From assembly GCA_900541565.1 (NCBI GenBank), contig UQKB01000014.1:1-47615 (forward strand): a stretch of 47,615 nt of DNA, given 5' to 3'. The stretch's first letter is position 1. Each line of letters begins with the position of its first letter. A program made the translations under genes and the position numbers. Positions 25,111 through 32,983 of the stretch are shown in pieces. This DNA is from an uncultured Oscillospiraceae bacterium (lineage in GTDB: Bacteria > Bacillota > Clostridia > Oscillospirales > Acutalibacteraceae). Below the pieces are notes generated by a model that did no database searches, was not told the DNA's origin, and worked only from the letters and a program-made list of their open reading frames with translations.

Positions 25111-25139
25111 TTGCATTTTTTTACAGAGCGTGGTAAACT
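25111..25139 (+). promoter_or_regulatory. promoter of the rimP-nusA-infB operon
   Basis: TTGCAT (25111-25116), 17-bp spacer, TAAACT (25134-25139). The start would be near 25146, about 115 nt before the rimP start codon and before the leader hairpin. Confidence 0.5.
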
Positions 25140-25166
25140 AATAAAAGTTGAATAGAAGATAAGAGT

Positions 25167-25197
25167 AAGGAGTGGGAAAAAGCCCGCTCCTTTCTTT
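25167..25197 (+). terminator. terminator-like hairpin in the rimP-nusA leader
   Basis: AAGGAGTGGG (25167-25176) pairs with CCCGCTCCTT (25183-25192) with one G-U pair, followed by TCTTTT. It may end the ABC importer transcript. Because a promoter precedes it, it may also attenuate the nusA operon, where NusA-dependent autoregulation is known in other bacteria. Confidence 0.65.
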
Positions 25198-25261
25198 TGA
25201 GTATGCAGAAAACCCTCTTTAAAAACAGGGGTTGGCAGAGCAACGAAAAGGGGTATGTTAT

Positions 25262-25741
25262 TTGGCAAAGAAAAAAAGCACAAATACGGTAGAAGCCGTT
25301 TGGCTGCTTGCACAGCCGGTTGTTACCGCCATGGGGCTGCAGCTTTGGGATGTGCGCTTTGTGAAAGAGGGCGCACAATGGTATTTGCGTATTTTTATTG
25401 ATAAAGAAGGCGGCGTGTGCATAGAAGACTGCGAAGCGGTCAGCCGTGCGCTGGACCAGCCTTTGGATGAGGCCGACCTGATTGAACAAAGCTATTGCCT
25501 GGAGGTCTGCTCCCCCGGCCTGGAGCGTGAGCTGATACGGGAAGAGCATTTTGAAAGGTTTATAGGGGCGGACATTCTGGTTAATATGATACGCCCGATA
25601 GAACCGCTTGGCAAAGAATTTGGAGGAATCCTCAAGGCTGCCGACAGGCATACGTTTACCGTGTCGGACGGTGAAGAAAATGAAATGACCATACACAAAA
25701 AAGATGCGGCGTGGGTAAAGCTTGACGATTTTGCCATGTAA
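25262..25741 (+). CDS. rimP: ribosome maturation factor RimP
   Basis: A 159-residue factor for 30S subunit assembly. The TTG at 25262 is chosen because GAAAAGGGG lies 8 nt upstream; it yields MAKKKSTNTVEAVW. The N-terminal alpha/beta domain contains GLQLWDVRFVKEG and RIFIDKEGGVCIEDC, and the family signature YCLEVCSPGLERELI is complete. The C-terminal SH3-like domain is about 85-159. It is the first gene of the operon, as in many bacteria. Confidence 0.93.
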   Translation: MAKKKSTNTVEAVWLLAQPVVTAMGLQLWDVRFVKEGAQWYLRIFIDKEGGVCIEDCEAVSRALDQPLDEADLIEQSYCLEVCSPGLERELIREEHFERFIGADILVNMIRPIEPLGKEFGGILKAADRHTFTVSDGEENEMTIHKKDAAWVKLDDFAM

Positions 25742-25826
25742 ATAACAGAACATCGTACAGAATTGCACCAGCAGAAAAATACAATTGCACAAATATACAG
25801 AATATAAGGAAAGGTTGATTTGGAAA

Positions 25827-26969
25827 ATGGATAACCGCGAACTTTTTGACGCACTGGCACTTTTAGAAAAAGAAAGGGGAATCCCGGCTGATTATATGCT
25901 TTCCCAAATACAAAAGGCCATTGTGATTGCATGCAAGAACACATACGGCGGCAACGAAGATGTCAATATTATAATGGATAAGGACTCTGGAAAGTTTGAA
26001 GTATATCTTTTGAAAACGGTTGTGGAAGAAATAGAAGATCCGAACCGTGAAATTACGCTTGAGCAGGCAAGAAAGATAAACCCTTCCGCCCAGCTTGAAG
26101 AAAAGGTGGGGATTGAGCTGGACCCCAAGCAGTTTGGAAGAATTGCCGTGCAGACCTCCAGAAGTATTATTCGTCAGGGCATACGCGACGGGGAAAAAGG
26201 GCAGATGCTGCTTGAATTCCAAAGCCGCAACCAGGAAATTGTTACGGCTACGGTGGAGCGGATTGATCCAAAAAGCGGCGCCGTTACCCTGAAAATAGGC
26301 AAGGCAGAGGCCGTGCTGCCTAAGAGCGAGCAGGTAAACGGCGAAGAATTCAGGGAAGGCGAACATATTAAGGTGTACATTGTTGACGTGCGCGACGGGG
26401 AGAAGGGCCCGCGGGCGATTTTGTCGCGGACACACCCCGACTTTGTAAAGCGGCTGTTTGAAACGGAAGTGCCGGAAATATTTGACGGTACGGTAGAAAT
26501 CAAGTCTGTTTCCAGGGAAGCCGGTTCCAGAACAAAAATGGCTGTTTCAAGCCGTGACAGCGACGTTGACCCGGTGGGCGCCTGTATTGGTACCCGAGGA
26601 ACAAGAGTGGCCGCGATTGTTGGGGAGCTTGGCGGAGAAAAGATAGACATTATAGAATACGACGAAAACCCGGAAAAATTTATTGCAGCGGCTTTATCCC
26701 CGGCAAACGTGATCAGCGTGGTTCCCGCCGCCGATGGCGCAAAGTCCTGCAAGGTTACGGTGCCGGACGGGCAGCTTTCCTTGGCCATTGGCAATAAGGG
26801 ACAGAATGTGCGCCTTGCAGCCAAGCTGACAGGATGGAAGATTGATATTCGCCCGGAAAGCGGGTTTTATGGAGAAGAAGAGGAGGAAGAACAGCCAGCC
26901 CCCGTGCCGGAGCAGGAAGCATCCACGCAGGCAGATGCGGAAAAAGAATCGACAGAAGAGGCAGTGTGA
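25827..26969 (+). CDS. nusA: transcription termination/antitermination factor NusA
   Basis: A 381-residue RNA polymerase-binding factor. The N-terminal domain starts MDNRELFDALALLEKERG. An S1 domain at about 135-200 (RNQEIVTATVERIDPKSGAVTLKI) is followed by two KH domains, with VGACIGTRGTRVAAIVGELGGE and AIGNKGQNVRLAAKLTGW. The C-terminal acidic repeats of E. coli NusA are absent, as usual in Bacillota; a Glu/Pro/Gln-rich tail of ~30 residues ends the protein. ATG 25827 is the canonical NusA start; AGGAAAGG lies 12 nt before it. Confidence 0.96.
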   Translation: MDNRELFDALALLEKERGIPADYMLSQIQKAIVIACKNTYGGNEDVNIIMDKDSGKFEVYLLKTVVEEIEDPNREITLEQARKINPSAQLEEKVGIELDPKQFGRIAVQTSRSIIRQGIRDGEKGQMLLEFQSRNQEIVTATVERIDPKSGAVTLKIGKAEAVLPKSEQVNGEEFREGEHIKVYIVDVRDGEKGPRAILSRTHPDFVKRLFETEVPEIFDGTVEIKSVSREAGSRTKMAVSSRDSDVDPVGACIGTRGTRVAAIVGELGGEKIDIIEYDENPEKFIAAALSPANVISVVPAADGAKSCKVTVPDGQLSLAIGNKGQNVRLAAKLTGWKIDIRPESGFYGEEEEEEQPAPVPEQEASTQADAEKESTEEAV

Positions 26970-27015
26970 TTTTGCCGGAATATGCATAGAAGGGTGCAGG
27001 AAGGCGGTGAGGCTT

Positions 27016-27315
27016 ATGCGTCAAAAGAAGATCCCGTTGCGCAAGTGTACGGGCTGCGGAGAAATGAAGCCAAAAAAAGAGCTGATACGGGTAGTCAGGG
27101 CGCCCGACGAAAAAGACGAAAACGGGCAGATTGTGAAAAAAGGGGAAGTCAGCCTGGACCTTACCGGGAAAAAGCCTGGACGGGGTGCGTATGTATGCGG
27201 GAAAGCGGAATGCTTAAAGCTTGCAAGAAAGGCAAAGCGCTTTGAAAGGGCTTTTTCCTGCCAGATACCGGAGCAGGTTTACGACAAAATGGAGGAGGAA
27301 CTCAGCCGTATATGA
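27016..27315 (+). CDS. ylxR: YlxR family RNA-binding protein (RNase P modulator RnpM type)
   Basis: A 99-residue DUF448 protein. It has RKCTGCGEMKPKKELIRVVR at the N-terminus and GKKPGRGAYVCG with a second Cys pair position. YlxR-type proteins bind RNA, and in Bacillus the protein binds RNase P. ATG 27016 gives the usual length; frames opening earlier overlap the nusA tail. Its stop overlaps the next start (ATGA). Confidence 0.9.
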   Translation: MRQKKIPLRKCTGCGEMKPKKELIRVVRAPDEKDENGQIVKKGEVSLDLTGKKPGRGAYVCGKAECLKLARKAKRFERAFSCQIPEQVYDKMEEELSRI

Positions 27316-27638
27316 ATCACGCCTTTTTATCACTATTGGGACTCTGCCGGCGCGCCGGCAAACTGACAATTGGATGCGAGGCTGTTAAGGGGTCTGTTTT
27401 AAAAGGAGAAGCTAGGCTTGTCATTTTAGCAGAGGATATATCAAAGCATACGCAGCAGGACGTTTTGTTCCATGCAAAGCAGGCGGGCACGCCGTTTGTG
27501 CAGGCGGGCTGCGGAAAAGATGCGCTTGGCGCCGCTTTGGGAAAATACGCGTCGGTCATAGCGGTGAATGACGCAGGGTTTGCAAAAAAACTCAAGCAGC
27601 TTGCGCCGCAACAGCAAAACGAACGGGGAGGCATGTAA
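27312..27638 (+). CDS. ylxQ: L7Ae-family ribosome-associated protein (YlxQ)
   Basis: A 108-residue member of the L7Ae/L30e/S12e fold, which binds kink-turn RNAs. Typical segments are LLGLCRRAGKLTIGCEAV, ARLVILAEDIS and TPFVQAGCGKDALGAALGK. The start overlaps the ylxR stop by 4 nt and the stop is 3 nt before infB, so it sits in the standard Bacillota place between them. Confidence 0.9.
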   Translation: MNHAFLSLLGLCRRAGKLTIGCEAVKGSVLKGEARLVILAEDISKHTQQDVLFHAKQAGTPFVQAGCGKDALGAALGKYASVIAVNDAGFAKKLKQLAPQQQNERGGM

Positions 27639-27641
27639 TTT

Positions 27642-30002
27642 ATGTTGATAAAATACAGAGTACACGAGGTTGCCAAGGATCTGAATGTTCCCAGCAAAGA
27701 GGTAATCAGCCTGCTGAAAAAACATTTCGGAGACACAAAAAAACATATGACAGCGCTGACAGAAGAAGAGCTGGATGTTGTTTTTGATTTTTACACACAG
27801 CAAAATGCAATTGAAAACTTTGATTCGTATTTTGCTGTTCGCGACCAGGCAATTGAAAAGCATAACGAAGAAAAAGAGCAAAAAAAGCAGCGGGAGCAGA
27901 CAAGAGAAAGGGCAAAGGAAGAACAAAGGGGCGTAAAGCCACAGCCAGACAAAAAGGCGGCCGGCCAGCAAAAGCAGCAGAAGGCCGTACAGAAAAGCCA
28001 AAATACAAATCACGACACGCCCATGAAGGGCAAGCGCGATAAAAAGATTATAGACACGCGCGCGGCCGTTGTAGACGTGGAGCGCTATAATGAAAAATAC
28101 GACCGATTGGCGTCTGAAAAAATTAAGACGGAAAACACGGTCAGAAAGCAAAAGATCACACAGCGCTCACAGCAGCGCGGAAAGCCCAGGAATTCCAGAA
28201 AAGAAACAGAGGCCGAGCGCTTGAAGAGGATTGCCGCTGAGCGCAAGAGCAAGCCGATCACCGTTACCATTCCCGACGAAATTACCGTAAGCGAGCTTGC
28301 GCTGCGTTTAAAGGCAACGGCGGCGGAAGTAATTAAAAAGCTGTTTATGATGGGTACAATGGTAACGGTAAACGACGTGATCGATTTTGACACGGCAAGC
28401 CTTGCCGCGATGGAGTTCCATGCAAAGGTGGAAAAAGAGGTTGTTGTTACCATTGAAGAGCGTATTATTGACGACAGCGAAGACGACGACGAAAACCTTG
28501 TTCCCAGAGCGCCGGTCGTTGTGGTAATGGGGCATGTTGACCACGGTAAAACCTCGCTGCTTGATACAATCCGCCATACCAACGTAACGCAAAGCGAAGC
28601 CGGCGGTATTACGCAGCATATTGGCGCTTACAGGGTAAAGATCAACGACAGGGATATCACGTTTTTAGACACGCCGGGGCACGAGGCGTTTACAACCATG
28701 CGCGCAAGAGGTGCGCAGGTTACCGATATAGCGATCCTTGTGGTAGCGGCGGACGACGGGATTATGCCACAGACGATTGAGGCGATCAACCATGCAAAGG
28801 CAGCGGGCGTTTCTGTGATTGTTGCAATTAATAAAATAGACAAGGAAGGCGCCAATCCAGAGCTTGTAAAGCAACAGCTTACAGAATATGAGCTTGTTCC
28901 GGAGGAATGGGGCGGCGATACCCCGTGCATCCCGGTTTCTGCCAAGACAAAGCAGGGTATTGAAGATCTGCTGGAAATGGTGATCCTTGTTGCAGACATG
29001 AAAGAGCTTAAAGCAAACCCGGACCGCGCCGCAAAGGGAACGGTTATAGAAGCGCGCCTGGATAAAGGCAGGGGAACGGTTGCAACCGTACTTGTACAAA
29101 ACGGCACGCTGCATGTGGGTGATACAATTGTTGCGGGCACGGCGGTGGGCCGTGTGCGCGCAATGACAAACGACAAAGGGGAAAAGGTGGAAAGCGCCGG
29201 CCCCTCTTATCCGGTGGAGATTACCGGGCTGGACGATGTACCGTCCGGCGGTGATATATTTAACGCCGTGTCTGACGAGCGTTTGGCACGGGAGCTTGTA
29301 GAGCAGCGCAAAGCAAAGCAAAAAGAAGAACAGTTCAGCCGCCAGACCAGGGTTACGCTTGACAACCTGTTTGATCAGATGCAGCTGGGCGACGTTAAGG
29401 AATTAAAGCTGATTGTTAAGGCGGACGTGCAGGGCTCTGTAGAGGCTGTGCGGCAGTCTTTGGAAAAGCTTTCAAACGATGAGGTAAGGGTGCATGTGAT
29501 TCATGGCGGCGTCGGCGCGATCAGCGAATCTGACGTTATGCTTGCCAATGCCTCCAATGCGATTATTGTAGGGTTTAATGTAAGGCCCGACCCGGTAGCG
29601 GCCGAAAACGCGGAAACGGAAGGCGTAGACATGCGCCTTTACAGGGTGATTTACGACTGCATTGAGGAAATAGAGGCAGCCATGAAGGGCCTGCTTGCAC
29701 CGAAAACGCGCGAGGTGCAGCTTGGCCGCGCGGAATGCCGCAATGTGATCAAGGTCAAAAATGTGGGCTTTATTGCGGGCAGCTATGTGCTTTCCGGCAA
29801 GGTGGCGCGCAATGCAAACGTGCGCGTGGTGCGCGACGGCGTAGTGATTGCCGAAGACAGGGTGGTTTCCCTGCAGCGGTTTAAGGATGCTGTGAAGGAG
29901 GTTGCCGCAGGTTATGAATGCGGGATTGGCCTGGAGCACTTTAATGACCTCAAGGAAGGGGATATTTTTGAAGTGTATGTTATTGAGGAGTACACGGAAT
30001 AA
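27642..30002 (+). CDS. infB: translation initiation factor IF-2
   Basis: A 786-residue GTPase that places fMet-tRNA on the 30S subunit. The N-terminal IF2_N domain ([21 protein letters not shown]) is followed by a long Lys/Gln/Glu-rich linker (about 75-200) and a second IF2_N-like helical domain ([20 protein letters not shown]). The G domain near 290-460 has [25 protein letters not shown] and SAKTKQG. Domains II, III and the tRNA-binding C2 domain complete the protein. GGGAGG precedes the start. Confidence 0.97.
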   Translation: MLIKYRVHEVAKDLNVPSKEVISLLKKHFGDTKKHMTALTEEELDVVFDFYTQQNAIENFDSYFAVRDQAIEKHNEEKEQKKQREQTRERAKEEQRGVKPQPDKKAAGQQKQQKAVQKSQNTNHDTPMKGKRDKKIIDTRAAVVDVERYNEKYDRLASEKIKTENTVRKQKITQRSQQRGKPRNSRKETEAERLKRIAAERKSKPITVTIPDEITVSELALRLKATAAEVIKKLFMMGTMVTVNDVIDFDTASLAAMEFHAKVEKEVVVTIEERIIDDSEDDDENLVPRAPVVVVMGHVDHGKTSLLDTIRHTNVTQSEAGGITQHIGAYRVKINDRDITFLDTPGHEAFTTMRARGAQVTDIAILVVAADDGIMPQTIEAINHAKAAGVSVIVAINKIDKEGANPELVKQQLTEYELVPEEWGGDTPCIPVSAKTKQGIEDLLEMVILVADMKELKANPDRAAKGTVIEARLDKGRGTVATVLVQNGTLHVGDTIVAGTAVGRVRAMTNDKGEKVESAGPSYPVEITGLDDVPSGGDIFNAVSDERLARELVEQRKAKQKEEQFSRQTRVTLDNLFDQMQLGDVKELKLIVKADVQGSVEAVRQSLEKLSNDEVRVHVIHGGVGAISESDVMLANASNAIIVGFNVRPDPVAAENAETEGVDMRLYRVIYDCIEEIEAAMKGLLAPKTREVQLGRAECRNVIKVKNVGFIAGSYVLSGKVARNANVRVVRDGVVIAEDRVVSLQRFKDAVKEVAAGYECGIGLEHFNDLKEGDIFEVYVIEEYTE

Positions 30003-30035
30003 TAACAGTTGGAACAGGCAAAAGGGATGATTGAA

Positions 30036-30407
30036 ATGAGCGGACATAGAATTGACCGCACGGCGGAGGATATTAAGCGTGAGCTTACAGCCATTTTGCG
30101 CGAGTTGAAGGACCCGCGGGTAAGCGGCGCTATGATCAGCGTTGTGCGTGTAGAGGTTACAAACGATTTGTCGTTTTGTAAGGTATACATCAGCGCAATG
30201 GAAGGTGCCGATGCGGCCAGGGAGGCTGTCAGGGGGCTGAAGTCGGCAAGCGGCTATATCCGCCGCGCGCTGGGCCTTCGGTTAAGGCTCAGGCATGTGC
30301 CGACGCTGCTGTTCAGCGCGACGGACTCGATTGCGTACAGCGCGAATATTTCCAAAATACTCAACGATCTTGATAAAAAGGATGGGCAGGATGATCACAC
30401 TGGATAA
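30036..30407 (+). CDS. rbfA: ribosome-binding factor A
   Basis: A 123-residue KH-fold protein that helps mature the 5' end of 16S rRNA and cold adaptation. Features: HRIDRTAEDIKRELTAILRE at the N-terminus, DPRVSGAMISVVRVEVT and the C-terminal GLRLRLRHVPTLLF. ATG 30036 is best spaced from AAAAGGGA; ATG 30027 is too close to it. The gene overlaps nrnA by 17 nt. Confidence 0.93.
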   Translation: MSGHRIDRTAEDIKRELTAILRELKDPRVSGAMISVVRVEVTNDLSFCKVYISAMEGADAAREAVRGLKSASGYIRRALGLRLRLRHVPTLLFSATDSIAYSANISKILNDLDKKDGQDDHTG

Positions 30408-31362
30408 GGCGGCGGCCTTACTCAAACAAATGGACGCGGTTATAATCTTAACGCACCAGTACCCGGATGGCGACACACTGGGCAGCGGTTTTGCGCTTTG
30501 CAGACTGCTGCGTGCCATGGGGAAAAAGGCCAATGTGCTGGTTTGCGGGGCCCTCCCTGTAAAATTTGCCTATATGGCAAAGGGGCTTTCCTACCAGCCG
30601 TTTGAGGGCGGCCATGTGGTTAGTGTAGACGTTGCCGACGAAGCGCTGCTGGGGGAAAACAGGGCGCTGTTTTCCGGGCGTGTGGAGCTGTGTATTGACC
30701 ACCATGCCTCCAACAAAGCTTTTGCAAAGTATATTTATGTGGACAGTACGGCGGCGGCAACGGCGGAAATTATTTACCAGCTGGCCCAGCTGTTGGGTGT
30801 AGAGATTGACCGGCAAACGGCGGACTGCATTTTTACAGGGATTGCGACCGACACCGGCTGCTTTCGTTATGCTAACACTACGCCCAGAACACACCATATA
30901 GCCGCACAGATGATGGAGCGTGGCGCCCATGCGGCGGATATTAACCGCGTTATGTTTGATACAAAATCCAGACAGCGCATACAAATAGAAAAAAGCGTGC
31001 TGGAAACAATGGAGTTTTATGCCCAGGGCCGGTGTGCGGTTATTTGCATTACAAACCAGATGATGGCAGACAGCGGCGTGACAGAAGATGAAATAGAAGG
31101 GCTTTCCTCCTTGCCCAGACAGGTGGAGGGCGTGTGTATTGGGATTACGGTTAAGCAAAAAGAGGACAGCGGCTATAAAATATCGGTACGTACAACCCAG
31201 GGCTACGACGCCGGTGCGCTTTGCGCACAGTTTGGCGGCGGCGGCCACCAGGCAGCCGCCGGTTGTTCGATGACAGGCACGCTTGCACAGGTCAAAGAGC
31301 AGATGGTACAGGCTGCCTGCAAAATGCTGGAAGGCCGTGGACCGGAACAGCCCATGGAATAA
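30391..31362 (+). CDS. nrnA: DHH-family nanoRNase/pAp phosphatase NrnA
   Basis: A 323-residue bifunctional enzyme that degrades short oligoribonucleotides and dephosphorylates 3'-phosphoadenosine 5'-phosphate. The DHH domain has LTHQYPDGDTLGS, DVADEALL, the DHH motif CIDHHASN and FTGIATDTGCFRY. The C-terminal DHHA1 domain ends in FGGGGHQAAAGCS. Metal-binding Asp and His residues all appear present. ATG 30391 is spaced from AAAAAGGA, while an ATG at 30382 touches that site. It is the last gene before a strong terminator; truB and ribF, often next, are not in this window. Confidence 0.93.
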   Translation: MITLDKAAALLKQMDAVIILTHQYPDGDTLGSGFALCRLLRAMGKKANVLVCGALPVKFAYMAKGLSYQPFEGGHVVSVDVADEALLGENRALFSGRVELCIDHHASNKAFAKYIYVDSTAAATAEIIYQLAQLLGVEIDRQTADCIFTGIATDTGCFRYANTTPRTHHIAAQMMERGAHAADINRVMFDTKSRQRIQIEKSVLETMEFYAQGRCAVICITNQMMADSGVTEDEIEGLSSLPRQVEGVCIGITVKQKEDSGYKISVRTTQGYDAGALCAQFGGGGHQAAAGCSMTGTLAQVKEQMVQAACKMLEGRGPEQPME

Positions 31363-31367
31363 ATACT

Positions 31368-31400
31368 GCCGGGAGCGCTTTATGCAGCTCCCGGCTTTTT
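31368..31400 (+). terminator. terminator of the rimP-nrnA operon
   Basis: A 9-bp perfect stem GCCGGGAGC/GCTCCCGGC with a 10-nt loop, followed by TTTTT, starting 5 nt after the nrnA stop. Confidence 0.92.
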
Positions 31401-31533
31401 CTGGTTCTATATCTTTCTTTTAAAAAATCTGTTTATTTCTTGTGGAGAAATAAACCAAAGCTTTTTAGAAGAAATATCTATAAACGTACAACCCCGGCAG
31501 GTAAAATAAACGCTTGATAAAGCACAAACACAA

Positions 31534-31561
31534 AAAGGGAAAACCTAACGGTTTTCCCTTT
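31534..31561 (-). terminator. terminator of the SPFH gene
   Basis: AAAGGGAAAACC pairs with GGTTTTCCCTTT around TAAC. On minus it continues into TTTTTGTGTTTGT, 15 nt past the gene's stop. Confidence 0.85.
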
Positions 31562-31576
31562 AAAAGCTGTGTGTTT

Positions 31577-32848
31577 TTATTCAAACGGATGCCCGCATTC
31601 TGGGCAAAACTTTGGTATGCCATCCTTTGGCTCATAGCCGCATTTGCTGCATTTTACTGGCTGCACCGGCTTTGGCTTGCCGCATTCACTGCAAAATTTT
31701 CCGGTATTTTTTGCCCCGCAGGCGCATATCCAGCCGTTCTCTTCCGTTTTTGGCTTGCCGCATTCGCTGCAAAATTTACCGGTGTTTTTTGCCCCGCAGG
31801 AACAGGTCCACTGTGGTTGTGCGCCCGCATTTGCCTGCTGTTGCTGCTGGGCCTGCGCCTGCTGATAACCGCCCATAATGTTACCGCCTGCGTTCATGGC
31901 CATGCCCATACCCAAAAAGCCCGCCATAGCTCCGTTCTGGTTTTCCCCGGCGGAGGCGATCCCTTCGCCGATCTTCCCGGCCATATAGCCTGCCTGAATA
32001 TTCTGGTCAGACAGCATGGCGCCTTCGTTACGCAGGTTGATCAGCCTTTGTGATTCTTCATCATAAGAAATACTTGCAATGCCGACCGCTTCCACAACAA
32101 AGCCGCGCGCCTGGTTCCACTCGTCGTCCAAAATGGTGCGCATATGGCGGCTTAAAAGCGTCCCTTTTGAGGTTACAAACGAAATCCGTTCCCCGTCGGC
32201 AGAAAGCTGGTTGATCGCCGCCTGGAAGGCCTCCAGAAATTCCGTCAGGTACTGGCTGTTGATCTGTGAAATATCCACGCTTGTGTTGGAGGTTACGGCA
32301 GCCCTTGGGATGGCTTCCGCGTAAAATTTAAACGGGTCGGTAATGCGGATGGAATACGTGCCGTGCGCCCGCAGATGCAGCTCCGCATTATAGAAGTTGT
32401 CAAAATAATTGACCGGGTTGGGCGTGCCAAATTTTATGCCCTTAATCTCCTGCGTGTTGATATAAAACACCTTTTGCGCAGTAGGCGTAATACCGCCATA
32501 TTTTATGCGGTTGAACGATTCTTTCAGCGTGTCTTTAAACTGGCCGTTAAACATAGAAGGCAGTGCAGAGTTTTCCACTTTATAATAGCCCGGCTCAGCG
32601 GTATAGTCGACCACCTTGCCGCCGTCGAGTAAAATCATAATCTGATCGTCATACACATGGATAATAGATCCGTTTGAGACGGTGTTGTCGGTTCCCTTTG
32701 TATTGCTGGTCCTGCGGCTGTCTTTATGCACCTTTACGCCCGGGGCAAAAACCGTTGTGTCCTGCATGTCGGACGGCTCGTATACCTCTAGCCACTGATC
32801 GGCAAGCGCGCCGCCTATAGCGCCGGTTACCGCTTTAATAATTCCCAT
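31577..32848 (-). CDS. SPFH-domain protein with C-terminal zinc ribbons (YdjI-like)
   Basis: A 423-residue protein. The N-terminal ~300 residues form an SPFH/band-7-like domain (WLEVYEPSDMQDTTVFAPGV, GTPNPVNYFDNFYNAELHLRAHGTYSIRI), related to the virion-core/YdjI group. A Gly/Ala/Met-rich then Gln-rich linker follows (MAGFLGMGMAMNAGGN, QAQAQQQQQANAG). Three zinc ribbons end the protein; the first two are nearly identical (CGAKNTGKFCSECGKPK). There is no clear membrane helix; the N-terminal VTGAIGGALADQW may be an amphipathic membrane contact. In Bacillus YdjI takes part in recruiting envelope-stress proteins to the membrane. It has its own promoter. Confidence 0.8.
   Translation of the reverse strand: MGIIKAVTGAIGGALADQWLEVYEPSDMQDTTVFAPGVKVHKDSRRTSNTKGTDNTVSNGSIIHVYDDQIMILLDGGKVVDYTAEPGYYKVENSALPSMFNGQFKDTLKESFNRIKYGGITPTAQKVFYINTQEIKGIKFGTPNPVNYFDNFYNAELHLRAHGTYSIRITDPFKFYAEAIPRAAVTSNTSVDISQINSQYLTEFLEAFQAAINQLSADGERISFVTSKGTLLSRHMRTILDDEWNQARGFVVEAVGIASISYDEESQRLINLRNEGAMLSDQNIQAGYMAGKIGEGIASAGENQNGAMAGFLGMGMAMNAGGNIMGGYQQAQAQQQQQANAGAQPQWTCSCGAKNTGKFCSECGKPKTEENGWICACGAKNTGKFCSECGKPKPVQPVKCSKCGYEPKDGIPKFCPECGHPFE
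31671..31800 (-). repeat. two 52-bp direct repeats encoding tandem zinc ribbons
   Basis: Segments 31671-31722 and 31749-31800 are almost identical, with only a few mismatches, at a 78-bp (26-codon) period. Each encodes CGAKNTGKFCSECGKPK-type ribbons of the SPFH protein. This indicates a recent internal duplication or gene conversion. Confidence 0.75.
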
Positions 32849-32917
32849 ATTGCGTCAACTCCTTTGTAATCAATAAGGCCATAGTCTATAGCCGTATAAA
32901 GGGCCTGCTATAGCACC

Positions 32918-32946
32918 ATTATAGCCTGTCGCATAAAAAAACACAA
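32918..32946 (-). promoter_or_regulatory. promoter for the SPFH gene
   Basis: On minus: TTGTGT (32946-32941), 17-bp spacer, TATAAT (32923-32918). The leader carries an inverted repeat CTATAGC/GCTATAG (32886-32892 with 32907-32913). Confidence 0.55.
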
Positions 32947-32949
32947 GAA

Positions 32950-32981
32950 AAATGCGCGCCGTATTTTTTACAGCGCGCATT
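32950..32981 (-). terminator. aspS terminator
   Basis: AATGCGCGC (32951-32959) pairs with GCGCGCATT (32973-32981) around a 13-nt loop, starting just past the aspS stop; TTTTTC follows on minus. The SPFH promoter starts immediately beyond. Confidence 0.85.
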
Positions 32982-32983
32982 TT

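Noticed and set aside
31671..31800. Short tandem repeats as a possible CRISPR remnant
   Set aside because: Only two copies, lying in frame in a coding region and encoding zinc ribbons; the repeat unit is far longer than its spacer.
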